This document shows, piece after piece, positions 1 to 8,327 of a DNA stretch of 64,000 nucleotides (position 1 is the stretch's first letter; each line of letters opens with the position of its first letter). Made by a program: the position numbers and the translations under genes. This DNA comes from Paenibacillus sambharensis (GTDB lineage Bacteria; Bacillota; Bacilli; Paenibacillales; Paenibacillaceae). Below the pieces are notes generated by a model. That model was given only the letters and a program-made list of their open reading frames with translations. It was not told the DNA's origin and searched no databases. The stretch covers positions 62,001 through 126,000 of the forward strand of contig NZ_QKRB01000028.1 in NCBI RefSeq assembly GCF_003233845.1, written 5' to 3'.

Positions 1-579
1 CAGTCGTATGACCTCGTAGTTTGTCATGCGCTACTGCTGCATATGACAGAGCCTTTGCATACCCTCAAGACGATGATAAACTCCCTCGCCAGCCCGGGCC
101 GGATCATCTGCTTTGAGCCGCATTGGATCGCTAATATGGCAAGCTGGATGATTGATGAAACCTCGCACGCTGACATCGTATCGCTTGGCAGCCTGCAGCG
201 GCTGTATGAAGCGGATGCAGCCCATTCAGGAAAAGACGGCAATATCGGCATCAAGCTCCCTGCCTATCTGAGCCAGCCGGGTGTAACTCAGATCGATTGC
301 AGAGTCAGCGATAAGGTGAATTTCTATGACCCGCAGGCGAGCGGGGAGGGGAAAACCCGGCTGTATCAGTCTCTCGTAGCTGAAGGCATAGGCACAAGTC
401 CTGGTGAACGTGAGGCGTTTCTGTCTAATCTTGTGAGTCGGGGACTGAGCCGTGAGGAGGCAGAACAGCAGTATGCAGCAGAGCTGAAGCTTTCGGAGTT
501 ATTTTCACAAGAATCCTGCTATACAGCTGCTCCTTGCATGAAGATTACGTCAGGCATAGTAGTGAAGCCAATCCAATAG
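1..579 (+). CDS. SAM-dependent methyltransferase, C-terminal part (cut by left edge)
   Basis: The reading frame is open from base 1, so the gene starts upstream of the window. The first visible residues (YDLVVCHALLLHM) followed by a segment ending SPGRIICFEPHW are the late Rossmann strands of a class I methyltransferase: the acidic end of beta-4, the post-motif helix and the LxPGGxLxxxEP-like turn. The internal ATG at 43 therefore lies inside the domain and is not the real start. The remaining 130 residues would form the C-terminal cap of the protein. The N-terminal SAM-binding GxGxG motif is outside the window and the substrate cannot be told. It heads a long co-directional run of small accessory genes. 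Confidence 0.75.
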   Translation, partial: QSYDLVVCHALLLHMTEPLHTLKTMINSLASPGRIICFEPHWIANMASWMIDETSHADIVSLGSLQRLYEADAAHSGKDGNIGIKLPAYLSQPGVTQIDCRVSDKVNFYDPQASGEGKTRLYQSLVAEGIGTSPGEREAFLSNLVSRGLSREEAEQQYAAELKLSELFSQESCYTAAPCMKITSGIVVKPIQ

Positions 580-705
580 AACGGTGTTTGATGCCGGCAA
601 TGTTAATGCTGATACAGGAGAAAGGAGATGTTAAGGAGCATACTCTTCAATATGATGGCAAGCTGCTTGAAGACGAAGAGTTTAACGCTTCTTAGGACAG
701 CAAGT

Positions 706-1173
706 ATGGATGTTAAGATAATGGAGATTAGTGATGGACAAACGCGTGAACAGATTGCTGCCCTGAGTGGTGAAATTATTGTCTCCAGAGGCCGAGTTCA
801 TCGTTTGCAGAGCCTGCCAGGATATGTTGTCATGCATGAACAAGAGCTGGCTGGCTGTATTTTGTACTATATGGCTAACTCGGAGTGCGAAATTGTCTCG
901 CTGGACAGTCAGGTAGAAAATAGGGGAATTGGCACCAAGCTGATTCAGGCGGTAATTGAATGTGCAAAGCAGGAGAATTGCAGGCGTATTTGGCTTATAA
1001 CATCCAATGATAATATCCGGGCGATACGGTTTTATCAGAAACGCGGATTTGATATGGCAGCGGTTCACCGGAATGCAATAACAGAAGCGAGAATTATTAA
1101 ACCCACTATTCCGCTTCTAGGTTATGATGATATCCCGGTTAAACATGAAGTTGAGTTTGAACTGCTGCTGTAA
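706..1173 (+). CDS. GNAT family N-acetyltransferase
   Basis: A single-domain GNAT acetyltransferase of 155 residues that would transfer acetyl from acetyl-CoA to an unknown acceptor. The acetyl-CoA loop is visible as ENRGIGTKLIQ (Q/RxxGxG/A), followed by the motif B segment NDNIRAIRFYQKRGF, where the conserved Tyr and the RGF turn end the fold. The frame is open back to an ATG at 628, which has its own AGGAG seven bases upstream. That longer form would add 26 residues that do not look like the family's N-terminus. I prefer the ATG at 706, eight bases after an AGGA, because the protein then starts directly at beta-1. Start confidence is moderate, family confidence high. Confidence 0.8.
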   Translation: MDVKIMEISDGQTREQIAALSGEIIVSRGRVHRLQSLPGYVVMHEQELAGCILYYMANSECEIVSLDSQVENRGIGTKLIQAVIECAKQENCRRIWLITSNDNIRAIRFYQKRGFDMAAVHRNAITEARIIKPTIPLLGYDDIPVKHEVEFELLL

Positions 1174-1233
1174 TGCAATTTAAATCGGCAAAGCTGTAAT
1201 TACAGAGATACATAACCATATTGAGGTGAATAA

Positions 1234-2055
1234 ATGTCGCAGATTCTTCCATCCGAAGCAATCGTTAGAGCCATTGCAGCTTCGGAAAACGATTATATGT
1301 TCGACCGCATGACAGCGATCCAGGCCAGGCCGGGTAACCCGGAAGGAGTGGAAATCGGGCGATTCGGCAGCGCCTTGTGCTTGTACAGCGCAACGATGCC
1401 CTGGCCTTCCTTCAATACGGTAAAAGGATTTACCTCTGAGAATCTGCCATTCCTGGATGATATTCTGGCGTTCTATACATCCAAGGCTCGCAATGCACAG
1501 TTCGAGATGGTTCCGGGATTGGTGGATGGACCATCGCTTCATGCACTGGCTGAACGGGGCTTCTATCAATCAGGCTACCATGCTTCGTTATATAGAGAGC
1601 CGAGTTTAGACCTAATGATAGACAATGGAGAGATTGTTGTGAAAGAGCTGGAGGAGGATGAATTCGAGCTGTACGCCATGCTGCACTGCCGGGGTACAGG
1701 CTTGCCGGATAACGGAATACCTCATGTGGCAGCCAATAACAAGGTTCTCTATCATCGTCCGGGCTGGAAGTTTCTTGTCGCGTATTTGAACGGCATTCCT
1801 GCAGCTACAGCAGTGATGTATCAGAATAATGGCGCTGCCTCCCTGACCTTCGCGGCGACTCTGCCGGAGCACCGGGGTCAAGGCTTGCAAACTGCCCTTA
1901 TTCAGAGAAGGGTTGTAGAAGCAGCCAAGGCTAACAGCAAGATCGTAGTCGGCCAGTGTTCCTTCCTGTCACAGAGCCATCGAAACATGGAGCGCGCGGG
2001 CATGAGAATCGGCTACATTCGAACAACATGGACAGCAGGACAGGGCCGCAGCTAG
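1234..2055 (+). CDS. Two-domain GNAT family N-acetyltransferase
   Basis: A 273-residue protein in which only the C-terminal half carries a clear GNAT signature: the acetyl-CoA loop PEHRGQGLQTAL around residue 210, preceded by the AAATAVMYQNNGAAS strands. The N-terminal 130 residues resemble a degenerate GNAT-like half, as in tandem-GNAT proteins, with a motif reading ERGFYQSGYHASLY. The ATG at 1234 follows GAGGTGAATAA and fits well. The substrate is unknown. It sits 60 bp after another GNAT and before an AraC regulator, all on the same strand with no obvious terminator between. Confidence 0.8.
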   Translation: MSQILPSEAIVRAIAASENDYMFDRMTAIQARPGNPEGVEIGRFGSALCLYSATMPWPSFNTVKGFTSENLPFLDDILAFYTSKARNAQFEMVPGLVDGPSLHALAERGFYQSGYHASLYREPSLDLMIDNGEIVVKELEEDEFELYAMLHCRGTGLPDNGIPHVAANNKVLYHRPGWKFLVAYLNGIPAATAVMYQNNGAASLTFAATLPEHRGQGLQTALIQRRVVEAAKANSKIVVGQCSFLSQSHRNMERAGMRIGYIRTTWTAGQGRS

Positions 2056-2159
2056 CGGGCTTCCTATCAACAATCTTGTAATTGTCGCCGCACTTCGTCG
2101 AGTCGGCACGATCATAGGACGGCTAACTAACAACTGCTTCATTTTAAAGGAGTACAAGC

Positions 2160-3074
2160 ATGAACCGCTATGCCAGCCGTATTAACCAGGTCATCCGGTA
2201 TATGGAGGACAACCTGTCACAGAAAATCTCGCTGGACCAGCTGGCGGAGATTTCGCTATTTTCCAAGTATCACTTCTCTCGGATCTTCAGTTCGGTCACC
2301 GGTTCAACGCCGCTCGCTTACTTAAATATGCTACGGCTTAACCGTGCAGCCCGCTATCTGACCGAAACAGACATGAGTGTCCTGGACATTTCCGTCCAAT
2401 GCGGGTTTGATTCCTTGTCGAATTTCAACGCAGCCTTCAAGAAGCACTTCCACAAGACACCAAGCCAGCAGAGAAAAGAACATCTCCAGAACCGCAATAT
2501 ACCGTCAGTAGACGGCAATAAGCAGGGAGAATCAGCCATCCCTCCGCGTTATGATGAAGGTATTCATCATTATTCTTTTCTCAGGAGGGTATGGCAAATG
2601 AATGTAACGATTACAGAACTGAAGGATATGGAAGTCGCCTATGTAAGGCATGTTGGAAGTTATTTGGACACCTATCAGGCTTGGGGAAAAATAGGTTCGT
2701 GGGCTGCAGGCAGAGGCTTCTTTCCCCCGGCACATATGTACATTGGCATCTCGCTTGATGATCCAAGCGTTACAGAGGAGTACGCCTGCCGGTATGATGC
2801 CTGTGTGACCATTCCGCCGGATGCAAGGGAAGAGGGGGGCTCAGAGGTGCAATTCCGCACACTTCCCGGAGGCCTGTACGGCCTGTATTCCTTCTACGAC
2901 ACTATTGATAAACTGGCGATCGCCTACCAGAGCATATATGGCCAGTGGCTTCCTAACAGCATCTATGAACCGGATGACAGGCACTGCCTGGAGTTCTGTA
3001 TGAACAATCCTGCAGAGGATCCGGAGGGCAAGGCAAAAGTTGATTTGTATATTCCACTGGCACCAAGGAAATAA
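2160..3074 (+). CDS. AraC-family regulator with GyrI-like effector-binding domain
   Basis: A 304-residue transcription factor. Residues 1-105 form the double helix-turn-helix AraC domain (YMEDNLSQKISLDQLAEIS, then FSKYHFSRIF, then CGFDSLSNFNAAFKKHF). Residues 145-304 form a GyrI-like small-molecule-binding domain, recognisable from the opening VTITELKDMEVAYVRHVGSY and the closing CLEFCMNNP/DLYIPL strands. This N-HTH/C-GyrI order is that of Rob/SoxS-like and BmrR-like multidrug-responsive regulators in general. A good AAAGGAG precedes the ATG at 2160. It is followed after 60 bp by a DUF2268 gene. Target genes cannot be deduced, but the neighbouring detoxification-type enzymes are plausible ones. 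Confidence 0.85.
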   Translation: MNRYASRINQVIRYMEDNLSQKISLDQLAEISLFSKYHFSRIFSSVTGSTPLAYLNMLRLNRAARYLTETDMSVLDISVQCGFDSLSNFNAAFKKHFHKTPSQQRKEHLQNRNIPSVDGNKQGESAIPPRYDEGIHHYSFLRRVWQMNVTITELKDMEVAYVRHVGSYLDTYQAWGKIGSWAAGRGFFPPAHMYIGISLDDPSVTEEYACRYDACVTIPPDAREEGGSEVQFRTLPGGLYGLYSFYDTIDKLAIAYQSIYGQWLPNSIYEPDDRHCLEFCMNNPAEDPEGKAKVDLYIPLAPRK

Positions 3075-3137
3075 GGACTTGCCCTTGACCCTAACGCTGC
3101 GTGATCCATTAGAGTAGGGTCAGGGAGCGTGATAGAC

Positions 3138-4031
3138 ATGGAGCTTGTATTAGCGAATACACTTGAACAATATGATCATTTATATGCACTGAATGAAGGC
3201 AGAGAGGATTATTTTCGCTATCAGATGATGAAGCCCTTCGAGAAGATGTGGAGCACCATTCAAGTACCGCTGAAGGCCAAGCAGCCCGGTGGCTATGATG
3301 TCGTGATGGCAGCCGGTATGCTTGGTTACCTGCCTTTGTCAGAGACGGCAATGGGAAGGACTGCGGTGAAGATGCTAAGGGAGCGGCATGCTATGGAGAC
3401 AGCGCAGGATACCTTGAGGCACTGTCTTGCCTATGCAGAGAAGAACAACCTCAACTGCCGTGCGGGCCGGCTGGTGTTTGGGCTGTATGTTGCCGATCCG
3501 GTCAAGCTGGAGCTGCAGCATGGTTATACGGGTTTCGGAGGGATACCAGGCTTCATACAGATTATGCTTTACCCCAATGCATATAATCTGCCGCGGCTGC
3601 CCGCAGTTGTAGCACATGAGTTTCATCATAATATCCGGTTCTCTTATTTCAACTGGGATCATGGCAATGTAACTGTCGGTGATTATCTGGTCATTGAAGG
3701 CTTGGCAGAATCATTCGCACAGGAGCTGTACGGAGAAACACTGCTGGGGCCTTGGGTGACTTCGATAAACCAAGAGGACCTGGCCTATTCCTTGGAAGTT
3801 ATGAAGAATGCATTACCCATTAAAGGCTTCGCAGAGGTCAGCAGCTATATGTTTGGAGATACGTTCGCACGAGAGCAGGGGTACCAGCCGGTAGGCCTGT
3901 CGCCTTTTGCCGGATACTCGGTAGGCTATCATGTGGTGCAATCTTTCCTGAAGAGAAATAAAATCGGCATACAAGAGGCTACGCTGCTTAGTGCGGAAGA
4001 GATCATTAGCGAGTGCGGGCTGTTTGGCTGA
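3138..4031 (+). CDS. DUF2268 domain putative Zn-dependent protease
   Basis: A 297-residue protein of the DUF2268 group, which includes Bacillus YjaZ. The zinc-protease motif HEFHHNIRFS lies around residues 156-165, with a downstream acidic segment VIEGLAESFAQEL that would supply the third ligand (gluzincin-like HExxH...E). The preceding stretch GGIPGFIQIMLYPN is also typical of the family. No signal peptide or membrane segment is seen, so it is probably cytoplasmic. A GTG at 3129 is possible, but the AGGGAG at 3122-3127 is only one base from it and ten bases from the ATG at 3138, which I chose. The physiological role is unknown. Confidence 0.75.
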   Translation: MELVLANTLEQYDHLYALNEGREDYFRYQMMKPFEKMWSTIQVPLKAKQPGGYDVVMAAGMLGYLPLSETAMGRTAVKMLRERHAMETAQDTLRHCLAYAEKNNLNCRAGRLVFGLYVADPVKLELQHGYTGFGGIPGFIQIMLYPNAYNLPRLPAVVAHEFHHNIRFSYFNWDHGNVTVGDYLVIEGLAESFAQELYGETLLGPWVTSINQEDLAYSLEVMKNALPIKGFAEVSSYMFGDTFAREQGYQPVGLSPFAGYSVGYHVVQSFLKRNKIGIQEATLLSAEEIISECGLFG

Positions 4032-4211
4032 CAGGAAAAGATTCATCTCGTTTGCCGCAGTTGAACATGCCATAGGAATGATGCACTCCTGACGATCCTG
4101 ATGTGGACTCTTTACCAAGGAATGGATTTCTATGGTATGATCAAGACAAACCGTTATATGGTCCAGCTGTGTGCATTTGTTTCGGGCAACGTGCTATAGA
4201 GAGGAATCCTA

Positions 4212-5156
4212 ATGTTCATGAACAAGGAAGACATCATCAGGCTGATCGGGGAGCGCTCTCTCTTCTCAGCAGATGCCGATATTTGGCCTATATACAGAGG
4301 AATGTCCGGTGACGGAAAATTTCTCGTTACAGAACGTGCCGGTAAAGATCTTACTAACCGTTATCTCTTGCGGACTTTTCCCACAGACCTTGAAGAACGT
4401 AAGCAGATAGAATTCGACCTCATGGCAAAGCTGCACGGCAGCGGTATCCGGTGTGCCCAGCCGATGGCTATCGGCCGACTGGCCCCTGAGCTGGGTTACA
4501 CAATTGCCTCATACATAGAAGGCCAGGAAGCAGCGGAGGTCATCTCTGAATTTACACAGCAGGAGCAGTATCAAATCGGACTGGATGCGGGAGCTGAGCT
4601 TAGGAAAATCCACGATTTTGCCGCACCTGCTTTAGCAGAATCCTGGTATGAACGTAAAACCGCCAAGCATAGAAGATACATAGAGGCATATTTGAATCAA
4701 AGTGTACGGATACGGCATGATGAACAAGTTATGGCTTTCATTGAACAGAACCTGCCGCTCATGCAGGGCAGGCCGGATTGTCTGCAGCATGATGATTACC
4801 ATCTCGCCAACCTTGTAATGAGGGACGGGAAGCTGGCTGGCGTTATCGATTTTGAGAGATATGACTGGGGCGATCCGGTCCATGATTTCCTGAAGCTTGG
4901 AATGTTCTGTACGGAGCTCAGTATTCCATACTCGATCGGCCAGATCGATGGCTATCATAGGCAGCAGCCGCCAACGGAGCTGTTCTGGAGACTATATGCC
5001 ATATACATTGCCATGTGCCTGTTTTCTTCTGTTGTATGGACGCTTCAGGTTCAGCCAGGCAACATGAAGGCCATGATGCTGAAGATCAACCGGGTGCTGG
5101 ACGATCATGATTATTTTGAACGGATTAAGCCCAAATGGTACCCGTCAACAGAATAG
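4212..5156 (+). CDS. APH-family phosphotransferase (aminoglycoside/choline kinase-like)
   Basis: A 314-residue kinase-like protein. The catalytic loop reads LQHDDYHLANLV (HxDxxxxN) near residue 195 and the metal-binding segment VIDFERYDWGDPVHDF follows, both diagnostic of the APH superfamily. The N-lobe has a weak P-loop (IYRGMSGDGKFLV) and the ATP-lobe strand RYLLRTF, with Arg where a Lys is usual. Members phosphorylate aminoglycosides, macrolides, homoserine, choline or sugars; the target here cannot be assigned, and resistance should not be assumed. GAGAGG stands about seven bases before the ATG. The next gene begins 17 bp after the stop, so the two are probably co-transcribed. Confidence 0.8.
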   Translation: MFMNKEDIIRLIGERSLFSADADIWPIYRGMSGDGKFLVTERAGKDLTNRYLLRTFPTDLEERKQIEFDLMAKLHGSGIRCAQPMAIGRLAPELGYTIASYIEGQEAAEVISEFTQQEQYQIGLDAGAELRKIHDFAAPALAESWYERKTAKHRRYIEAYLNQSVRIRHDEQVMAFIEQNLPLMQGRPDCLQHDDYHLANLVMRDGKLAGVIDFERYDWGDPVHDFLKLGMFCTELSIPYSIGQIDGYHRQQPPTELFWRLYAIYIAMCLFSSVVWTLQVQPGNMKAMMLKINRVLDDHDYFERIKPKWYPSTE

Positions 5157-5172
5157 GATCGGAGTGGTTGCA

Positions 5173-5664
5173 TTGATCAGAGCGTGCAAGGCTGATGACT
5201 TTGGCATGATACATACGATTATTAATGATGCAGCGCAAGCCTACCGGGGGATTATCCCGGCTGACCGCTACCATGAGCCCTACATGCCGGAACAGGAGCT
5301 GCAGCGGGAAATACAGGATGGCGTTGAGTTTTGGGGGTACGAGGAGGAGGGCGAGCTGATTGGGGTGATGGGCATTCAGGATAAGGGGGATGTCACGTTA
5401 ATCAGGCATGCTTATGTGCGGACAACAAGCAGAAGCAAGGGGATTGGAACCCGGCTGCTCCGCCACCTGACCGAGAGAGCCGATAAGACTGTGCTTATTG
5501 GTACTTGGGCAGCTGCCGATTGGGCCATCCGATTCTACCACCGCAATGGGTTTGAGTTAGTGTCGGAAGAGGAGAAGAGCATCCTGCTGAAGCAGTATTG
5601 GCAAATATCCGAGCGGCAGGTGGAAACATCGGTTGTTCTGACGAGCGGGAGAAGCGCTGTATAG
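5173..5664 (+). CDS. GNAT family N-acetyltransferase
   Basis: A 163-residue GNAT domain with the acetyl-CoA loop SRSKGIGTRLLRHL and the motif B segment AADWAIRFYHRNGFEL. The central strand GVMGIQDKGDVTLIRHAYV matches the beta-4 to beta-5 region that carries the substrate-side acid. The open frame extends back to 5107 inside the preceding kinase gene. The only start with a ribosome-binding site is the TTG at 5173, eight bases after GGAG. The acceptor substrate is unknown. Confidence 0.8.
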   Translation: MIRACKADDFGMIHTIINDAAQAYRGIIPADRYHEPYMPEQELQREIQDGVEFWGYEEEGELIGVMGIQDKGDVTLIRHAYVRTTSRSKGIGTRLLRHLTERADKTVLIGTWAAADWAIRFYHRNGFELVSEEEKSILLKQYWQISERQVETSVVLTSGRSAV

Positions 5665-5696
5665 ATTGCCCTATATCTTGAAAGGAGTGATGCAGT

Positions 5697-5765
5697 ATGA
5701 GAACAAACATTCATCAGCTGTTAACGGTTGTAACGGAGGAAAGGCTTGAGAGGTTAGAGCGGTAG
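5697..5765 (+). CDS. Possible 22-residue peptide
   Basis: A very short frame that begins at an ATG nine bases after a strong AAAGGAG and encodes a charged helical peptide ending TEERLERLER. It lies alone between two acetyltransferase genes. The ribosome-binding site is better than those of many real genes here, so translation is likely. It may, however, be the surviving start of a gene that has otherwise been lost, or a leader peptide for the gene at 5819. No function can be assigned. Confidence 0.3.
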   Translation: MRTNIHQLLTVVTEERLERLER

Positions 5766-5818
5766 AGAGTCTGTTTGTTGGGATTCCTCTGCCGCAATAA
5801 GAGGAGGAATTCTGGTAA

Positions 5819-6262
5819 ATGATCACATTACGAAGCATTGACAAGACAAACTGGCAGGCCTGCATCGAGCTTAAGCCGAAGGAGGGGCAGGAAGGCTTTG
5901 TCGCATCAAACCTGTATTCATTAGCAGAGTCGCATTATCATGGGTATGTCTGTAAAGGAATCTATAAGGCCGAGGAAATGGTCGGGTTTGTCATGTACGG
6001 CATCGATGCTGACGACGGCAACTATTGGATCGGCAGGTTCATGATAGAGGGTGACCGCCAGGGTTATGGTTACGGCTCAGAGGCCCTTCAGCTGGTCATG
6101 GAAGAGATACGCCAGATGAAGGACCGCTCAGCGGTACTGAAGCTTGGCTATAATCCGGACAATCATGCGGCTGGCAGGCTGTATGCCAAAGCCGGTTTTG
6201 TGGAAGAAGGAATTGCGCCATGGGGCGAGATGGTTGTGAGCTATACGTTTACTGACTTATAG
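5819..6262 (+). CDS. GNAT acetyltransferase, spermine/spermidine acetyltransferase (BltD)-like
   Basis: A 147-residue GNAT. The N-terminal region (FVASNLYSLAESHYH, then VGFVMYGID) and the core FMIEGDRQGYGYGSEAL resemble the BltD/PaiA group of Bacillus polyamine acetyltransferases. The motif B segment NPDNHAAGRLYAKAGF carries the conserved N and Y. If the resemblance is functional it would acetylate spermidine or spermine. This is inferred from sequence pattern and could also be a ribosomal or antibiotic acetyltransferase. An AGGAGGAA site precedes the ATG, and a strong terminator follows the stop by about 20 bp, closing the transcription unit. Confidence 0.75.
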   Translation: MITLRSIDKTNWQACIELKPKEGQEGFVASNLYSLAESHYHGYVCKGIYKAEEMVGFVMYGIDADDGNYWIGRFMIEGDRQGYGYGSEALQLVMEEIRQMKDRSAVLKLGYNPDNHAAGRLYAKAGFVEEGIAPWGEMVVSYTFTDL

Positions 6263-6281
6263 GATAAAAAGATTCCAAATA

Positions 6282-6320
6282 AACAAGGGGCATGTTATTC
6301 GACATTCGCCCCTTGTTTTT
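6282..6320 (+). terminator. Rho-independent terminator
   Basis: Perfect 10-bp stem AACAAGGGGC / GCCCCTTGTT with a 16-base loop, followed by a short T-run. It ends the transcription unit of the acetyltransferase gene upstream. Confidence 0.85.
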
Positions 6321-6355
6321 ATCCATTTTCATAACCGTGAGCTGATGACAAGGAG

Positions 6356-6862
6356 ATGAACAAACCGTTGGGATACATAAGTGAGCTTAGAGCGCTCGTA
6401 GGGACAAGGCCATTGATTATGGCAGGGGCTTGTGTAATTGTGTTGAATACAGAGGGGCATATTCTGCTGCAGAAGCGGACCGACAGCCTGGACTGGGGAA
6501 CGATTGGCGGCGCCATGGAGCTGGGAGAGTCATTCGAGGAAACAGCTGCGCGAGAGTTATATGAAGAAGCTGGCCTTACCGCAAGCAGGTATACGTTCAT
6601 TGCTCTCCTGTCGGGCAAGGATATGTATTACCGTTATCCTCATGGCGATGAAATTTACAATGCGTTGGCGGTATTTGAAGCGCATGGGGTGGAGGGGAAA
6701 CCCGTCATTCAAGATGACGAGGGGCTGGAGCTTGCTTATTTTCCGCTTGACCGCCCAATCCCAGACCTCAATCCATTCTCGGAATTGATCTTGAGAAGAA
6801 CCGGTTACATCCAATATACAGATCCAGCGGAGGAGAGAAGCAGTGAAGGTACAGGGGTTTAG
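6356..6862 (+). CDS. Nudix hydrolase
   Basis: A 168-residue Nudix pyrophosphohydrolase. The complete Nudix box GX5EX7REUXEEXGU is present, starting GAMELGES and ending ARELYEEAGL, at about residues 50-72. The N-terminal MAGACVIVLNTEGHILLQKR is the usual first strand pair. The substrate (oxidised nucleotide, dinucleoside polyphosphate or nucleotide sugar) cannot be read from sequence. The ATG at 6356 is only one base after AAGGAG, which is unusually tight; a downstream TTG at 6368 has 13-base spacing. Its 3' end overlaps the next gene by 20 bp, indicating translational coupling. Confidence 0.85.
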   Translation: MNKPLGYISELRALVGTRPLIMAGACVIVLNTEGHILLQKRTDSLDWGTIGGAMELGESFEETAARELYEEAGLTASRYTFIALLSGKDMYYRYPHGDEIYNALAVFEAHGVEGKPVIQDDEGLELAYFPLDRPIPDLNPFSELILRRTGYIQYTDPAEERSSEGTGV

Positions 6863-7235
6863 TCATGTGACCATCAATGTTCGGAGCCTGGAGCAGTCAC
6901 TGGCATTTTATCGGGATCTGCTAGGCATGCGCGTCATTCACAAGGGGAACAAGGATGCATATCTGGAGTGGGGGAGCGCCTGGATCTGTCTGCTCGATAG
7001 GCCCGATTTCCCGGCTGCAGGCACCAAGCATATTGGAACCGATCATATCGCGTTCTATATACAGGAAGAAGATTTCCATGAAGCAGTGCAAGAGTTGATA
7101 CGGTACAATGTGCCGATTGTGCGGGGACCGGTTCAACGAGGCGGGGGCTGGGCTATAAATTTTCTGGACCCGGATGAAACTGAATTGGAGCTGCACACGT
7201 CTACATTACAGGAACGAATGAAGAGCTGGGCTTGA
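6843..7235 (+). CDS. VOC family (glyoxalase/bleomycin-resistance/dioxygenase fold) protein
   Basis: A 130-residue single-domain vicinal oxygen chelate protein. It opens with FSHVTINVRSLEQSLAFYRDLLGM, the classic first beta-alpha-beta module, and closes with GGWAINFLDPDETELELHT, which carries the metal-ligand Glu. Candidate metal ligands are His of SHVT, His of TDHIAFYI and the final Glu. The family includes glyoxalase I, fosfomycin thiol transferases and ring-cleaving dioxygenases, so the substrate is open. The GTG start follows GGAGGAG by eight bases and overlaps the end of the Nudix gene. Confidence 0.85.
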   Translation: MKVQGFSHVTINVRSLEQSLAFYRDLLGMRVIHKGNKDAYLEWGSAWICLLDRPDFPAAGTKHIGTDHIAFYIQEEDFHEAVQELIRYNVPIVRGPVQRGGGWAINFLDPDETELELHTSTLQERMKSWA

Positions 7236-7255
7236 TGCAGCCAGGGGGATTTCGA

Positions 7256-7546
7256 TTGAAAAAATGGAACAGACGCATCGCTGTGGAATCGCTACTTTTT
7301 CCTCTAGTTGTCTATCTTGTATACACGGCCTATCAAGGGGTAAGCGGATATCTGATGACCATGTACTACGTGCCTGATATTGTAAACGAATATGAATCAG
7401 TGGATTATCTGCAGCATAAGGTCAGCTTCGGGGAAGTCTATCGATTTGAGTGGGGCGGTTTGGCGGGCAGCTTATTAGCTTGGTTAATCTTATCACTGGT
7501 CTACTATATCGTTCGATACTGGTGGAAGTTTAAACGGCAGCTGTGA
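7256..7546 (+). CDS. Small membrane protein, unknown function
   Basis: A protein of about 96 residues with two predicted transmembrane helices (SLLFPLVVYLVYTAY and GLAGSLLAWLILSLVYYIV) joined by a tyrosine/acid-rich loop, and basic residues at both ends (LKKWNRR and KFKRQL). I chose the TTG at 7256, which has AGGGGGAT about seven bases upstream; TTG 7232 and ATG 7235 are in frame but have no clear site. I do not recognise the family. Confidence 0.55.
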   Translation: MKKWNRRIAVESLLFPLVVYLVYTAYQGVSGYLMTMYYVPDIVNEYESVDYLQHKVSFGEVYRFEWGGLAGSLLAWLILSLVYYIVRYWWKFKRQL

Positions 7547-7573
7547 AGGCCAGTAGAAGCAAGGAGGGGTATT

Positions 7574-7762
7574 ATGAGCAGTGAACAGGAGCTGCGGGAG
7601 ATTAAAGAGACATTGAAGTCGATTGATGAACGTCTTGCTGTTATGGAAAATAATGAGGGTGATGAGCGGCCTTTTTGGCTGAACTTCTTGATCGCCTTTG
7701 GGGTAGTGCTTACCGCAATCTTACTAATAGTTGGTATTAGTGTCTTCATTGGAAAGGAATAA
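7574..7762 (+). CDS. Single-span membrane mini-protein
   Basis: A 62-residue protein: a charged coiled-coil-like N-terminus with LREIKETLKSIDERLAVME, then one transmembrane helix (NFLIAFGVVLTAILLIVGISVF). AAGGAGG precedes the ATG by five to six bases. It lies 27 bp after the previous small membrane protein gene and 6 bp before the next gene, so it sits in a tight operon. The function is unknown. The layout resembles small oligomerising membrane adaptors, which is inference only. Confidence 0.6.
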   Translation: MSSEQELREIKETLKSIDERLAVMENNEGDERPFWLNFLIAFGVVLTAILLIVGISVFIGKE

Positions 7763-7768
7763 TGGAAT

Positions 7769-8236
7769 TTGGCTTACGTACACAAGGAAATTTTCGTTAC
7801 AGCTCCAATTGAAGCTTGCTTTGATGCGGCTCGCAATATTGAGATTCATTCACAGACGGTGTGGAAGCATACGCGTGAACGGGCTGTTGGCGGTGTTACT
7901 GCAGGATTAATCGGCAACGGCGAGACGGTTACCTTTGAAGCGAGACATCTTGGCATCCGGCAGCAGCTGCAGGCCAAGGTTACGGAGTACAATAGGCCTT
8001 ATATGTTTGCAGACATTATGCTGAAGGGTGCTTTCAAGCATATGACACACACGCATCTGTTTAAGGAAACAGAAGGCGGAACAATAATGACGGATATTCT
8101 GGACTTCTCTTCACCGTTTGGCATCGTAGGCAGACTATTCGACAGGCTGGTTCTGGAGCGGTATATGACCTCCTTTATCACCTATCGTCAGGTTAAGCTG
8201 AAGGAGCTGCTGGAGCAGTCAATAGAAGTGAAATAA
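7769..8236 (+). CDS. SRPBCC family (START/Bet v1-like) protein
   Basis: A 155-residue helix-grip fold protein. Family signs are the opening VHKEIFVTAPIEACFDAARN, the central GETVTFEARHLGIRQQL and the C-terminal helix RLVLERYMTSFITYRQVKLK. SRPBCC proteins bind hydrophobic ligands such as lipids or polyketides. This single-domain type (cyclase/dehydrase-like, as in YfbR-like cell-division inhibitor relatives) has no certain reaction. The start is a TTG nine bases after AAAGGAAT, with no in-frame ATG nearby. It is co-transcribed with the membrane mini-protein upstream. Confidence 0.7.
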   Translation: MAYVHKEIFVTAPIEACFDAARNIEIHSQTVWKHTRERAVGGVTAGLIGNGETVTFEARHLGIRQQLQAKVTEYNRPYMFADIMLKGAFKHMTHTHLFKETEGGTIMTDILDFSSPFGIVGRLFDRLVLERYMTSFITYRQVKLKELLEQSIEVK

Positions 8237-8327
8237 TCATCGAATTATCGACCGGCTGGATAAAATCATTGAACAGAACGAACGGCAGTAGCCGCTTGCT
8301 TCTGCTCTATCTAGGGGAGTATACGCC

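Noticed and set aside
591-695. 34-codon frame between the first methyltransferase and the GNAT gene, ending QYDGKLLEDEEFNAS
   Set aside because: It reads protein-like but lacks a ribosome-binding site and any recognisable family; its only clear effect is to weaken the case for the ATG at 628 as the GNAT start.
4212-5156. Aminoglycoside resistance gene
   Set aside because: The APH fold is clear but occurs in many metabolic kinases; nothing in the sequence points to a specific antibiotic.
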